Source: CAYXVJ01 sp050309435 (GTDB lineage: Bacteria; Bacillota; Clostridia; Saccharofermentanales; Fastidiosipilaceae). From it: DNA of 64,000 nucleotides. A program made the translations under genes and the position numbers. Below, one piece after another: positions 16,587 through 25,118 of this stretch. Position 1 is the first letter of the stretch; each line of letters starts with the position of its first letter. The notes below the pieces were generated by a model, which had not been told where the DNA came from, made no database searches, and saw nothing but the letters and a program-made list of their open reading frames with translations. The stretch is taken from the NCBI GenBank assembly GCA_050309435.1, contig JBNRMJ010000013.1, positions 1 through 64,000 of the forward strand, in the 5' to 3' direction.

Positions 16587-16603
16587 TAGGGAAGACAAAA
16601 TAT

Positions 16604-16646
16604 AAGCGAAGAGCGATCACCGGGTAATCGCCCTTCGCTTTTCTTT
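16604..16646. terminator. Bidirectional terminator between matrix operon and redox genes
   Basis: AAGCGAAG-a-GCGAT pairs with ATCGC-c-CTTCGCTT; T-rich sequence follows on both strands. It can stop the leftward redox genes and back up the matrix operon terminator. Confidence 0.75.
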
Positions 16647-16667
16647 ATGTACTCTTGTGAAGCCTTA

Positions 16668-17318
16668 TTACATAGCGACTTTTTCCAGAGATTCGATGAA
16701 CACATCCAGAGGTTGATTGCCCAGGAAGCTTTCTGAGTCGTTAAAGACGATCTGAGGAACCGAACTGACATTATACTTGTCGGATAAATCGCCAAAGATA
16801 TCGGCTCCGATCATTTCGGCTGTTATCATCGGATTCAGCATAGCCATTTTATGGGCTTTTTGAACTGCGCCGGGGCAGTGCGGGCAGCTCATGGTCACAA
16901 AGACCTTGATGTTCACGGGCTTGGTGATCGCCCGGATACGATCTGTCAGTTCTTCGGGTAACTCTTCTTCGGTGCCGCTTTGCTCGATAACGGCCGAGAG
17001 AAAGGAGTTGATCTCGTAGCCTGAAGGCAAGCCGTAGAAGCGCATGCCTTTATCTTCGCCATCGCTGTTTAAGACCAGGAAGGACGGTGCGCGTTCGATG
17101 CCGTAGCGAGTCATTTCGGGAGACGGATTGCTTTTCGAGAACTCCAGTGATTCGTACGATAATTTATCGCTGAGTTCGGAAATCTCGCTCATGAATGCCA
17201 TGAGATTTTCGCCAAGTTCCTCTCCTGCTTCCGTGAAGCTAAGCAATTTTACTTCTCCTTGCATCGTGGATAGAATCTGACGCAGCTGATCTCTTACTTC
17301 TTCGTTTAAAACACTCAT
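16668..17318 (-). CDS. Glutaredoxin-like protein disulfide oxidoreductase (AhpF N-terminal domain type)
   Basis: 216 residues forming two thioredoxin-like folds. The first (1-115) has no CXXC. The second carries CPHC at Cys145-Cys148 and a cis-Pro motif SVPQIVF. This asymmetry, with only the second fold active, is that of the N-terminal domain of AhpF. It should carry electrons from the neighbouring flavoprotein to a peroxiredoxin or other disulfide target. The flavoprotein gene lies directly upstream with a 2-base gap. No ahpC gene is in the window. Confidence 0.88.
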   Translation of the reverse strand: MSVLNEEVRDQLRQILSTMQGEVKLLSFTEAGEELGENLMAFMSEISELSDKLSYESLEFSKSNPSPEMTRYGIERAPSFLVLNSDGEDKGMRFYGLPSGYEINSFLSAVIEQSGTEEELPEELTDRIRAITKPVNIKVFVTMSCPHCPGAVQKAHKMAMLNPMITAEMIGADIFGDLSDKYNVSSVPQIVFNDSESFLGNQPLDVFIESLEKVAM

Positions 17319-17320
17319 AA

Positions 17321-18385
17321 TTAGGCTCTTTCTGCCAGTGACATCTGGCTCATGTTATGGTCCGCACTGACGGCGGACAGGCGGTTTAGGTCCTGATTGA
17401 TGCTTAATGCGGCCGCGGCTCCGGCAGCGGCTGCTACGATGATTTGCTTAAAGGGTTCGGCAGTGACGTCGCCTGCGGCATAGACGCCTGGCAGGCTCGT
17501 GCGATGGTGGTCGTCTACGATCACTTCGCCGAAAGCGTTTCGCTTCACCAGATCGGAAAAGGGACCCGGGTTCGGTACATGACCGATCTCGACGAATACG
17601 GCCGCTGTCTCCAGTTCATACTCGGACTGTTTATTCTTATCAAAGAGACGGACCGCACGGACCTTGTCTTCACCCAGTATTTCCAGGATTTGTGTTTGTT
17701 CGATGCGAGTCACATTTTCAAGCCGATCGACCTGGTCCAGGAGCAGCTTATCGGCCCGGTAATGACTTCTTTGGATTACGATGACATCGGCAGCGATTTT
17801 CGCCATGTCGATGGCCGCTTCGATCGCGGCATTACCGCCGCCTGCGATTACGACGGTTTTGTTGCGAAAGAAAAAGCCGTCGCAGATGGCGCAGTAGCTG
17901 ACACCCATGCCTCTGAGCTTTTCCTCTCCGGGAATATCCAGATGACGCGGGCTCGAACCTGTCGCCAAGAGTACCGAACGTCCGCTGACCGAGCGTTTGT
18001 CGCTCAATTTAAGAATATGAAGATCAAGCTTAGAACTATCGATGCTTTTTTCGTAAGCGTTCACTCGAACGGATTCCAGAATGGGAATGTCGAGTCTTCG
18101 GGCATGGTCGATAAAGCGCATCGACATGTCAAAACCGCTGATGCCGGGAAGGCCCAGATAGTTGTCGACTTCCGAGGTATCCATGATCTGGCCGCCCGGA
18201 CGTTCCGCGATGATAAGCGGGGAGAGGCCCTTTCGTTTGGCATAAATCGCCGCATTAATACCGGCCGGTCCGCCGCCCAAAATCAGCAGATCGTAAAGCT
18301 TGTCGAACTCTACGACAGCCTTGTTTATCTTCGTTTCGCTTGTTTCCGAAGCTTGGTTCATATTCAAGTTGAGGTTAAATGCCAT
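17321..18385 (-). CDS. Thioredoxin reductase-like flavoprotein (AhpF C-terminal domain type)
   Basis: 354 residues. FAD-binding GGGPAGINAA starts near residue 37, the redox pair is Cys165-Cys168 in CAICDG, the pyridine nucleotide motif GGGNAAIEAA is near 187, and VYAAGDVT closes the FAD site. The sequence after GGGNAA lacks the Arg cluster typical of NADPH-specific TrxB, so NADH is possible. A 30-residue extension precedes the usual start. Together with the adjacent CPHC protein it forms a split version of AhpF, cytoplasmic, for thiol or peroxide reduction. Confidence 0.93.
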   Translation of the reverse strand: MAFNLNLNMNQASETSETKINKAVVEFDKLYDLLILGGGPAGINAAIYAKRKGLSPLIIAERPGGQIMDTSEVDNYLGLPGISGFDMSMRFIDHARRLDIPILESVRVNAYEKSIDSSKLDLHILKLSDKRSVSGRSVLLATGSSPRHLDIPGEEKLRGMGVSYCAICDGFFFRNKTVVIAGGGNAAIEAAIDMAKIAADVIVIQRSHYRADKLLLDQVDRLENVTRIEQTQILEILGEDKVRAVRLFDKNKQSEYELETAAVFVEIGHVPNPGPFSDLVKRNAFGEVIVDDHHRTSLPGVYAAGDVTAEPFKQIIVAAAAGAAAALSINQDLNRLSAVSADHNMSQMSLAERA

Positions 18386-18397
18386 GTGTACTCCTTC

Positions 18398-19129
18398 TTA
18401 TAGCAATTGAATAGCAGATCGTTTATGTTGTTTGATTATTTTACTGATGGATGATTCGGACAGCCCTCCGAAGAGTTCACCGATTTGTTTCAGCGATAGT
18501 GTGGAACGAAGCCGGCACTCGCAGATCAGATCGTTGCGAAGTTCCTGCATTCGCAGCATCGTTTCAAAATCCAGATTTTGACGCTCGAGATTCTCGTTCA
18601 AGAAAACTTGTATATCCTCGATGCTGTTCAGGCAATCTTCTCCGCTGCAGTTCATGATCCGGCCTTCGTCTTCGAGGATCTCTTCTGTGTTAGCGATGCG
18701 AAGACCCGCTTCGCTTAATGCCTGTTGATCGAAATGACAGAAACTGTTCCATTTCATTTTTCCCCGGGCACGCATTTTTAGCTTCTCGCGTAGAGCATCG
18801 ATATCTTCGGCACTATGGATCAACTCGCTTTGATAGCGATCGCGAAACAAACCGGCAGCCGCGTTGATGCCGCGGACATAAGATATGTTGATACTTTTCA
18901 TAAGCTTGGAAATATCGCATCCGTCGAGCTTTATGAGCAGATGATAACTCGTCGCATCGAGCAGACAGTAACCAAGTAAGCGCACGGGAAAACGCTCGCT
19001 TGCTTCGGTTAATACCTGCCAGAAAACCGTACGGTCGGCTTCGTTGCGAAATAGTTCACGTTCGTCCTGGCTGCGTTGATAGATGTGATAGGTTCCGAAA
19101 TTGTCTTTTACTCTGGCTTGACGAGGCAT
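18398..19129 (-). CDS. REP-associated tyrosine transposase-like protein (Y1 family), probably domesticated
   Basis: 243 residues beginning MPRQARVKDNFGTYHIYQRS, the hallmark opening of Y1/RAYT proteins (IS200-like HUH enzymes). The expected H-x-H metal site reads TSYHLL, with Ser replacing the first His, so HUH chemistry may be lost. GLFRDRYQSE matches the region after the catalytic Tyr segment. The C-terminus (LSLKQIGELFGGLSESSISKIIKQH) is a helix-turn-helix. The frame is open upstream to 19390 into the kinase gene, but the family start is at 19129. Two copies of a short motif lie just upstream. Confidence 0.85.
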   Translation of the reverse strand: MPRQARVKDNFGTYHIYQRSQDERELFRNEADRTVFWQVLTEASERFPVRLLGYCLLDATSYHLLIKLDGCDISKLMKSINISYVRGINAAAGLFRDRYQSELIHSAEDIDALREKLKMRARGKMKWNSFCHFDQQALSEAGLRIANTEEILEDEGRIMNCSGEDCLNSIEDIQVFLNENLERQNLDFETMLRMQELRNDLICECRLRSTLSLKQIGELFGGLSESSISKIIKQHKRSAIQLL

Positions 19130-19175
19130 ATCGACTACCTTTCTTTTGAAGTGAAGTTGAGACGGAAATGATAAA

Positions 19176-19243
19176 TCAAGTACCGTCCCTTTGCCTTCTC
19201 TCACATAATAACAGCGAAAAAGGACATAGTCAAGTACCGTCCC
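19176..19243 (-). repeat. REP-like direct repeat upstream of the Y1 gene
   Basis: TCAAGTACCGTCCC occurs at 19176-19189 and 19230-19243 (GGGACGGTACTTGA on the gene strand), 54 bases apart. Similar GGGACGGTACTTG boxes sit next to Y1 transposase genes in other bacteria and may be their recognition sites. Confidence 0.75.
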
Positions 19244-19307
19244 CTTAACTTGGAACTTATTTTCCTGTCTGTAAGATATGTTTCGTTTCGAGAGAAAAAA
19301 TCCTTTA

Positions 19308-20693
19308 TTATGAGTCCTTGGCCAGGGGTAATCGCACAATAAAAACCGTACCGGATCCTTCGTTGCTTTGGACATCGATGCTGCCGCCATGCGCTTCGAC
19401 CGCCCAGGCTACAATGCTTAAACCCAGGCCGGAACTGTATTCGCCGGCGAGATTTCTGCTTCTGGCTGCGCTGACGCGATAAAAACGATCAAAGATGCGG
19501 GGCAGGTCATCGGCGGGAATACCGACACCGCTGTCACTCACGCTCAAGATGGCTTCGCCTTGCTGTGTGGTGAGATCGATGGCTACGAAACCTGCCGGTT
19601 TATTGTACTTAATACCGTTCGTGATCAAGTTGGCCACCAGGCGCATCAGGAGCGATTGGTCGCCGTCAACAAAAATGCCCTCGTCAAGACACTTCATCAA
19701 ACGAATATTCCGGCTTGCGGCCTTGTCTTCTTCTGCTTCGACCACCAGTTCGCAGAGTTCGCCGAAGTCGATGCGTTCAATCTGCAGATTAGCCTTTTGG
19801 CGATCAGCCCGGGTTAATAACAGCAACTGGTTCAAGGTATTGGACATGGCTTTGGCCTGGATCAAAATCCGGTTCAGAGCATGTACTCTTTCGTCTTCTC
19901 CCGCATCATCATCCAATCCGCGTTCCGCTTGTGCTAAAATCGCCGCAATTGGCGTACGCAATTCGTGTGAAGCATCCGAGGTAAATTGCTGTTCCTTTTG
20001 AAATCGCTCCTGCAGGCGAGTAAACAAAGCGTTGAAGTTCAGGATCAATTCATTGATTTCATCTTGTCTGTGCTCATCAACCGGAATCCTTCGTTCTAAG
20101 TCACGACTGCCCTCGATCTCGTTGACGGTCTGATTAATCAGCTGAATCGGGAGAAAGGCACGTTTCGTGATCAGGTAACCGAGCAATAGGGAAACCATCG
20201 CAAGAAGGGGGAGAAGAATCGAAGCACCTGCGAGCAATTGACTCATTAAGGTGCTTGTCGCAGACGTGTTGGATATGCCCCGGACCCAAATCGAAGAGCT
20301 GTGATAACTAACCATCATGTCATAGACATTCCAGCCGGAATCAGCTTCGTTAATCGCATTTATATATTGGTGTCGCCCCGAGACCAGAGGGGTCATCGCA
20401 GGAAAGGTACTGGGCAGCGTGCCCAGGATCAAGCGGCCTTCGCCATCATAAATTAATAAGCTGACGCCTTCCGAGAAGAGATCCAGCGATCCTCCGACCT
20501 CGATTCCGCGATCACTAAACTCGATATCATCAAACGCGTTTCGCACTACCCGTTCGATGGTCGTCCGTGAAGACGTTCTTAAGCTTTGGGAGCCTAATAC
20601 ATATAACAGGGCAAAGACAAGCACCAGCATCAGAATCAACGCGCCGGCGTAATAGAGAGTGACTCGATATATAACGGAGTGGCGTTTTTTCAT
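19308..20693 (-). CDS. Sensor histidine kinase
   Basis: 461 residues. Membrane segments at about 12-34 and 155-176 enclose a short extracellular sensor. HAMP follows (ITKRAFLPIQLINQTV), then the phosphoacceptor His243 in SDASHELRTP. The ATPase has NLITNGIKYNK (N box), SDSGVGIP (G1), FDRFYR and GLGLSI (G2). It pairs with the response regulator directly upstream (3-base gap). The divergent PepSY genes are the likely targets, as in many Clostridia where a two-component system controls secreted PepSY proteins. The signal is unknown. Confidence 0.95.
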   Translation of the reverse strand: MKKRHSVIYRVTLYYAGALILMLVLVFALLYVLGSQSLRTSSRTTIERVVRNAFDDIEFSDRGIEVGGSLDLFSEGVSLLIYDGEGRLILGTLPSTFPAMTPLVSGRHQYINAINEADSGWNVYDMMVSYHSSSIWVRGISNTSATSTLMSQLLAGASILLPLLAMVSLLLGYLITKRAFLPIQLINQTVNEIEGSRDLERRIPVDEHRQDEINELILNFNALFTRLQERFQKEQQFTSDASHELRTPIAAILAQAERGLDDDAGEDERVHALNRILIQAKAMSNTLNQLLLLTRADRQKANLQIERIDFGELCELVVEAEEDKAASRNIRLMKCLDEGIFVDGDQSLLMRLVANLITNGIKYNKPAGFVAIDLTTQQGEAILSVSDSGVGIPADDLPRIFDRFYRVSAARSRNLAGEYSSGLGLSIVAWAVEAHGGSIDVQSNEGSGTVFIVRLPLAKDS

Positions 20694-20696
20694 AGA

Positions 20697-21377
20697 CTAC
20701 TTGCCTTCTTCTTTCAGCACATAGCCGCTGCCGCGCACGGTGTGGATCAGAGCCGAGTCGAAGCCGGCGTCGATCTTCTTTCGCAGATAACGAATGTATA
20801 CGTCAACGACATTGCTGCCGCCTTCAAAATCATAATTATATATCGCTTGCTCGATGCGGTCTCGCGAGAGTACAATCCCCGGGTTTCTCATCATATACTC
20901 CAGAAGGCTGTATTCCCGGGCCGATAACCTGATTGCCTTACCATCCCGTATCACTTCCCTCGTCGCCGTATCGAGTGTCAAATCGCCAACGGTCAGAATA
21001 TTCGTGATATCTTCGGCCGGCAAGCGTCTGCCGAGGGCTCGTATGCGAGCTACCATCTCCTCATAAGCAAAGGGCTTGACCAAATAATCGTCTGAACCGG
21101 CGTCCAAACCGCCTACACGATCTTCTATGCTGTCTCTGGCAGTCAGGAGAAGAACCGGTGTCGTGATTTTCAAAGCCCTTATTCGACGCAGGATATCCAG
21201 ACCGTTCATACCGGGCAACATGATATCCAGGATGATGACATCATATTCCGTCACTTCGATGAAACTCAAAGCATCCGGACCGTTCTCGCAGGCGTCTACC
21301 GTATGACCGTCTCGCTCCAAACGTTTCGTTGTTGTTTCCAGAATATCTTGCTCGTCTTCAACATATAACAGGCGCAT
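20697..21377 (-). CDS. OmpR/PhoB-type response regulator
   Basis: 226 residues. The receiver domain has the acidic pair ED at 7-8, phosphoacceptor Asp51 in ILDIMLPG, Thr in LLTARD and Lys in VKPFAYEE. A winged-helix domain follows (LSAREYSLLEYMMRNPG, then VDVYIRYLRKKID, then HTVRGSGYVL). The frame is open to 21497, but AAGGAGC before the ATG at 21377 and the family N-terminus MRLLYVEDE set the start. It probably binds the inverted repeat at 21478 and controls both itself and the PepSY gene. Confidence 0.95.
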   Translation of the reverse strand: MRLLYVEDEQDILETTTKRLERDGHTVDACENGPDALSFIEVTEYDVIILDIMLPGMNGLDILRRIRALKITTPVLLLTARDSIEDRVGGLDAGSDDYLVKPFAYEEMVARIRALGRRLPAEDITNILTVGDLTLDTATREVIRDGKAIRLSAREYSLLEYMMRNPGIVLSRDRIEQAIYNYDFEGGSNVVDVYIRYLRKKIDAGFDSALIHTVRGSGYVLKEEGK

Positions 21378-21477
21378 GCCCCAAGCTCCTTTCGTGATGG
21401 ACCGTGTTGTCTTTAGTGTAGCAGATGTTGTGCAGGTGGGGCTGTCGCTTGTTCCGGCGAAAGTGAGACAAAACTTG

Positions 21478-21500
21478 AAAATGAGAAATTCTCTCATTTT
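21478..21500. promoter_or_regulatory. Inverted repeat in the divergent TCS/PepSY promoter region
   Basis: AAAATGAGA and TCTCATTTT form a perfect 9-bp inverted repeat with a 5-base centre. It lies midway between the response regulator start and the PepSY start (206-base intergenic region) and is a candidate site for the regulator. Confidence 0.55.
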
Positions 21501-21583
21501 ACTTTAATCTTGGCCACTTATGATGAAGACAGTTCAAACAGCAAACACGCAAAACAATCAAGCGAAGCCAAAGGAGGCACAAC

Positions 21584-22726
21584 ATGAACAAGAAGAGAAT
21601 CACGGCCCTGGTTGCCGCCGGAATGATCGGAATCAGCGCATTGGCCATCGCCATGCAACAAAAATCGAAACCGGCATACGCTCTAAGCACCGAAGAAGCC
21701 AGACTTATGGTCGCCGATGTTCTTCCGGACACCGTAGAACATACAGGAACCGATGAAGATGACGAACAGGCAACCTTCGAGTATTTCGATGCGAAGACAA
21801 AGACACTCTATGAAGTTAAGGTTGATCTGAAAAAAGCTGAGATCAGCAACATCCGCGAATATAAGATGGACCAGGAATTAATTCCTTTTGAAACAAGCAG
21901 CAGTTCGACCGCCCGCACGATCATCAGTCGGGACGAAGCCCGCGACATCGCTCTGGACAAGGTAGCCGGTGCCAATGCCAAAGACATTCGCGAGTTCGAA
22001 CTTGATGATAGAAACGAACGCGATGCCAAGTACGAAGTTGATATTGTTTATGATGGTTATAAATACGAATTAGAGATCAACGCTCATACCGGTGCTATTC
22101 AGGAGTTCGAGCGCGAAGCTGCGAAGAAGACGAAGCCTACTACGGCTCCTGCAACAGCCGCTCCGACCACGGCAGCACCGACGACAGTTGCTCCTGTTAC
22201 AGCCGCTCCGACAACCGTTTCGCCTGCGACAACCGCACCGGCCACAAGCTCTTTACTCACAGCCGATGAAGCTATGGAAATCGCTTTGGCACGGGTGCCC
22301 GGTGCCACACGTGATCATATCCGGGAATTCGAGTTGGATCATGATGACGGACGCCCCGAGTATGAAGGCGAGATTCGTTTCAACGGAGTCGAGTACGAGT
22401 TCGAAATCAATGCACGTAACGGTAATGTCTTCAAGTGGGAGGTCGATCGCGATGACGATGGCGATGATGATCGGAAACATCATACACAACCGACCACAGC
22501 TCCTGCCCGTGCAACACAGTCCGCTCTGATCTCGCGCGATCGCGCCATTGAAATTGCATTGGCAAAAGTATCCGGTGCTACCAGAGCGCATGTCGAAGAT
22601 GCCGAGCTCGATGAGGATGACGGACGCTACGAATGGGAAATCGAAATCGAAATCGGTGACTACGAGTATGAAATCGACATCGATGCTCGTAACGGAAAGA
22701 TTCTGGATATCGAAATAGATGACTAA
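21584..22726 (+). CDS. Secreted triple PepSY protein
   Basis: 380 residues: an N-terminal membrane or signal segment (about 5-24), a diverged PepSY-like region (35-95), then three PepSY domains at about 114-175, 226-287 and 317-379. Each starts with a helix of the type ISRDEARDIALDKV and ends with EINARNGNV-like strands. Ala/Thr/Pro-rich linkers separate them. The domains are very acidic. PepSY domains are thought to inhibit proteases or act in cell-wall and metal-related sensing; the precise role here is unknown. AAGGAGG precedes the ATG. It is divergent from the two-component genes. Confidence 0.9.
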   Translation: MNKKRITALVAAGMIGISALAIAMQQKSKPAYALSTEEARLMVADVLPDTVEHTGTDEDDEQATFEYFDAKTKTLYEVKVDLKKAEISNIREYKMDQELIPFETSSSSTARTIISRDEARDIALDKVAGANAKDIREFELDDRNERDAKYEVDIVYDGYKYELEINAHTGAIQEFEREAAKKTKPTTAPATAAPTTAAPTTVAPVTAAPTTVSPATTAPATSSLLTADEAMEIALARVPGATRDHIREFELDHDDGRPEYEGEIRFNGVEYEFEINARNGNVFKWEVDRDDDGDDDRKHHTQPTTAPARATQSALISRDRAIEIALAKVSGATRAHVEDAELDEDDGRYEWEIEIEIGDYEYEIDIDARNGKILDIEIDD

Positions 22727-22759
22727 ACCCGTCATACAGAGAAGATGAATTCTGCCGCC

Positions 22760-22789
22760 GAGGTCTGATTCCGGATGGAATCGGGCCTC
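22760..22789 (+). terminator. Stem-loop after the first PepSY gene
   Basis: GAGGTCTGATTCC pairs with GGAATCGGGCCTC with two G-T pairs around GGAT. The following sequence is only modestly T-rich. TATAAT at 22813-22818, close before the next gene, suggests a new promoter after it. Confidence 0.65.
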
Positions 22790-22842
22790 ATGGGTCGGTC
22801 TTCTTTATCAAGTATAATGGAAACATAAGGAGAGGTATTGAA

Positions 22843-24105
22843 ATGCTAAAGAAAAAGAAATTTACGATTACTTTAAGCTCAATCGTGCTGGTATTAGCCT
22901 TGAGTATAGGCCTCTCTATGTTTTATTTTCGTAAGACAAAGGCCATGACGGAAGAAGAGGCACGCGCTTATGCGGCCGATTATCTGCCCGAAGGTATCTA
23001 TTTTGTAACCGCAGCCGATACCGGAGATGAGTTCGAGCTGATTTACTTCGATGACAGGTCAGGTCGTACCTATCGCGTGGAAATAGCCAAGTCGGACGGG
23101 GAGCTTTACTCCCTGGTCGCTCAAAGCGTAATGGGTAAAGAAGGCAGCGAGATTAAAATTCAAAGTGAGAAGATCAAAAACATTCTGGAAAGCGAATTTC
23201 CCGATGCAGTTCTAACAAATTACGGATTTGTCGAAGGTGGCGGAGACGGACTTGGTTCGATCGAGCTGCTGTTTGACTGGAGAGGTTTCAACGGTACGAT
23301 GATGTTGAATCCGGAGACCGGATTGGTTTTGTCTTTTCGCTTGAAACGTTCCGCCCGGGTAGTGATCCCGCTTGGACCCGATAACGATAATTCCCGTTTT
23401 CTGAACAAGGAAGAAGCGATCGCTGAAGCAAGAGACTACATCGGCGATGCGAAGATTCTGGATCTGGAGTTGGAGCTTGATGACGACCGCTATGTTTATG
23501 AAATTTATGCATCCGACCGCGATTACCTCTATGTTTTAAGCCTTGATGCCGAGACCGGAGAGCGCATTCGTCTGAGATCTACCAGTCGTTCCCTCATCGC
23601 AGCACCAACCGGCGAGACCACCGCGGCCAAAGAAGCGGATCCGACCGCAGAAGCGACGCCAAGTGACTCTCATAGCAGGGAAACGAGCGAAGCGACAACA
23701 ACAGCAGAACCGCAGATGACAACTGAGACTGCAACGGCGAGCACATCAGCCGTGGCAGTGACACCGACACCGGCAGTAACACCTGCAGCGACGCCATCCG
23801 CAAGTACGACAACTGCAACCCCGCAGCCGACAACTCCTCCTAAAGCCGTGATACCTTTACCCACAAATGATGATGACTGGGATGATATAGTCAAGTACGC
23901 ACCGGAGATATCGAGGGAGCGTGCCGTGGAAATTGCTTTAGGCCGTATTCCCGGTTCAGGCAGCGCTCACGTCAGCTCGATTGATCTGGATGAGGATGAC
24001 GGTGTTTTATCCTGGGAAATTGAAGTGGACTATCAGGGCAGAGAATACGAGGTCCGGGTACATGCCCGTAACGGGAGTGTTTTGTCGATTGAAGAAGATG
24101 ATTGA
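22843..24105 (+). CDS. Membrane-anchored PepSY protein
   Basis: 420 residues. A positively charged start and one membrane segment (about 8-29) are followed by a region starting MTEEEARAYAADYLPEG that parallels the first PepSY gene. A second module lies at about 185-245 (NKEEAIAEARDYIG). A long Thr/Ala/Pro linker (about 250-340) follows, then a clear C-terminal PepSY domain (ISRERAVEIALGRIPG to ARNGSVLSIEEDD). AAGGAGAGG sets the start. It is a paralogue of the preceding gene with a shorter set of domains, likely exposed on the outer face of the membrane. Confidence 0.88.
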   Translation: MLKKKKFTITLSSIVLVLALSIGLSMFYFRKTKAMTEEEARAYAADYLPEGIYFVTAADTGDEFELIYFDDRSGRTYRVEIAKSDGELYSLVAQSVMGKEGSEIKIQSEKIKNILESEFPDAVLTNYGFVEGGGDGLGSIELLFDWRGFNGTMMLNPETGLVLSFRLKRSARVVIPLGPDNDNSRFLNKEEAIAEARDYIGDAKILDLELELDDDRYVYEIYASDRDYLYVLSLDAETGERIRLRSTSRSLIAAPTGETTAAKEADPTAEATPSDSHSRETSEATTTAEPQMTTETATASTSAVAVTPTPAVTPAATPSASTTTATPQPTTPPKAVIPLPTNDDDWDDIVKYAPEISRERAVEIALGRIPGSGSAHVSSIDLDEDDGVLSWEIEVDYQGREYEVRVHARNGSVLSIEEDD

Positions 24106-24124
24106 TCTTAGAACCGTAGCGTGA

Positions 24125-24152
24125 ACTAAGACTTACTTTCTTAGTCCTTTTT
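24125..24152 (+). terminator. Terminator after the second PepSY gene
   Basis: ACTAAGA (24125-24131) pairs with TCTTAGT (24139-24145), followed by CCTTTTT. Confidence 0.8.
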
Positions 24153-24229
24153 ATCGGCCTTGAGTTCTGGCATAATGCAAATAACAGAACAGATGTTCTC
24201 TTTGATCAATTTATGCGGAGATTATTTTT

Positions 24230-24748
24230 ATGGCCTTTTTGAAGTGTCAAAACCTGCCCGATCATTACACCGTGATCGATTTCGAAACCACCGGTTTATC
24301 GCCTCGAAGCTGCGAAATCATCGAACTTGCGGCCATTCGTATTCGAAACGATATGCTTGTCGATCGCTATCAGATGCTGGTCAAGCCGCAGATGTCTCTG
24401 GATCCGTTTATAACGAGGTTGACGGGTATCAGCGATAAGATGCTCGAGACTGCACCGCCCATCACAGAGGTATTACCGGATTTTCTGGCTTTTCTCGGCA
24501 GCGACGTGCTGATGGGGCATAACATCAATTTCGACCTGGGTTTCCTGAAGGCCGTGGCGCCTGATTTTGAAGCGCGCTATATCGATACGATGCAGATTTC
24601 GCGCCGTGTAGCCAGGGAATATCCCCGTCATCGTCTGCAGGACCTTTGCTCGCGGTATGGTGTGCGAAACAACAGTGCTCATCGTGCGATGGGTGACTGT
24701 ATGGCAACCTGGCAGTGTTATCTGAAACTGAAGGAGGCTTCCGTTTAA
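24230..24748 (+). CDS. DnaQ-like 3'-5' exonuclease (DEDDh)
   Basis: 172 residues comprising only the exonuclease fold. Exo I is VIDFETTGL (Asp17 and Glu19), Exo II is GHNINFDLGFL, and Exo III has His and Asp in NNSAHRAMGDCMAT, giving the DEDDh set. It resembles the epsilon proofreading subunit of DNA polymerase III and the exonuclease of PolC, but stands alone, so a repair or RNA-end trimming role is possible. GGAG lies 14 bases upstream of the ATG. Confidence 0.92.
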   Translation: MAFLKCQNLPDHYTVIDFETTGLSPRSCEIIELAAIRIRNDMLVDRYQMLVKPQMSLDPFITRLTGISDKMLETAPPITEVLPDFLAFLGSDVLMGHNINFDLGFLKAVAPDFEARYIDTMQISRRVAREYPRHRLQDLCSRYGVRNNSAHRAMGDCMATWQCYLKLKEASV

Positions 24749-24771
24749 TATATCGGAAGCTTCTTTCGTTT
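24734..24771 (+). terminator. Terminator overlapping the exonuclease stop
   Basis: GAGGCTTCCG (24734-24743) lies inside the last codons and pairs with CGGAAGCTTC (24754-24763), followed by TTTCGTTT. Confidence 0.75.
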
Positions 24772-24776
24772 ACTAT

Positions 24777-25115
24777 TTAGAGACTGACTACTTCATAGTT
24801 CTCCAGGATATAAGACTTCATGCCGGCATGGCCGTTCATGTCGTTTAAGAGAGGAAGACCCAGATCTTTCACTTCGTCATAGACCCCGAGAACCTTGGAG
24901 CAGGCGTAACAGATGCCCGCGATAAGATTTTTCTCGCGACAGGCAAGATACAATGCATTTTTTTCCGTTTCGAAAACGGGGAGCAGTTTGACGGATGCCC
25001 CTTCGAATATGATCTTGACATCGATGCCCTCTGCGTTCAGGTCGAGTGCATTCATCAATGTGTGCTGAAAACACATTTTCTCGCCGGTCATACCATAGAA
25101 TAGAACTTTTTTCAC
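24777..25115 (-). CDS. DsrE-like small sulfur-relay/cysteine protein
   Basis: 112 residues with the DsrE/DsrF-like alpha/beta pattern: a first strand KKVLFYGMTG, ALDLNAEGIDVKIIFEGASVKLL, then a helix with two cysteines in GICYACSKVLG. DsrE proteins shuttle sulfur or act in thiol metabolism; which applies here cannot be read. The start is GTG at 25115 with GAGG seven bases upstream, inside the end of the preceding reductase gene (3-base gap), so translation is coupled. Confidence 0.75.
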   Translation of the reverse strand: MKKVLFYGMTGEKMCFQHTLMNALDLNAEGIDVKIIFEGASVKLLPVFETEKNALYLACREKNLIAGICYACSKVLGVYDEVKDLGLPLLNDMNGHAGMKSYILENYEVVSL

Positions 25116-25118
25116 GAT

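Noticed and set aside
15877..16600. Sortase gene belonging to the matrix operon
   Set aside because: No frame with the TLxTC-type sortase signature exists anywhere in the window.
17444..18403. 319-codon plus-strand frame opposite the thioredoxin reductase-like gene
   Set aside because: No motif, no ribosome site, and the opposite strand encodes a full flavoprotein with all redox motifs.
19130..19390. N-terminal extension of the Y1-like protein up to 19390
   Set aside because: It runs into the histidine kinase gene, contains the REP-like boxes, and the family start MPRQAR lies at 19129.
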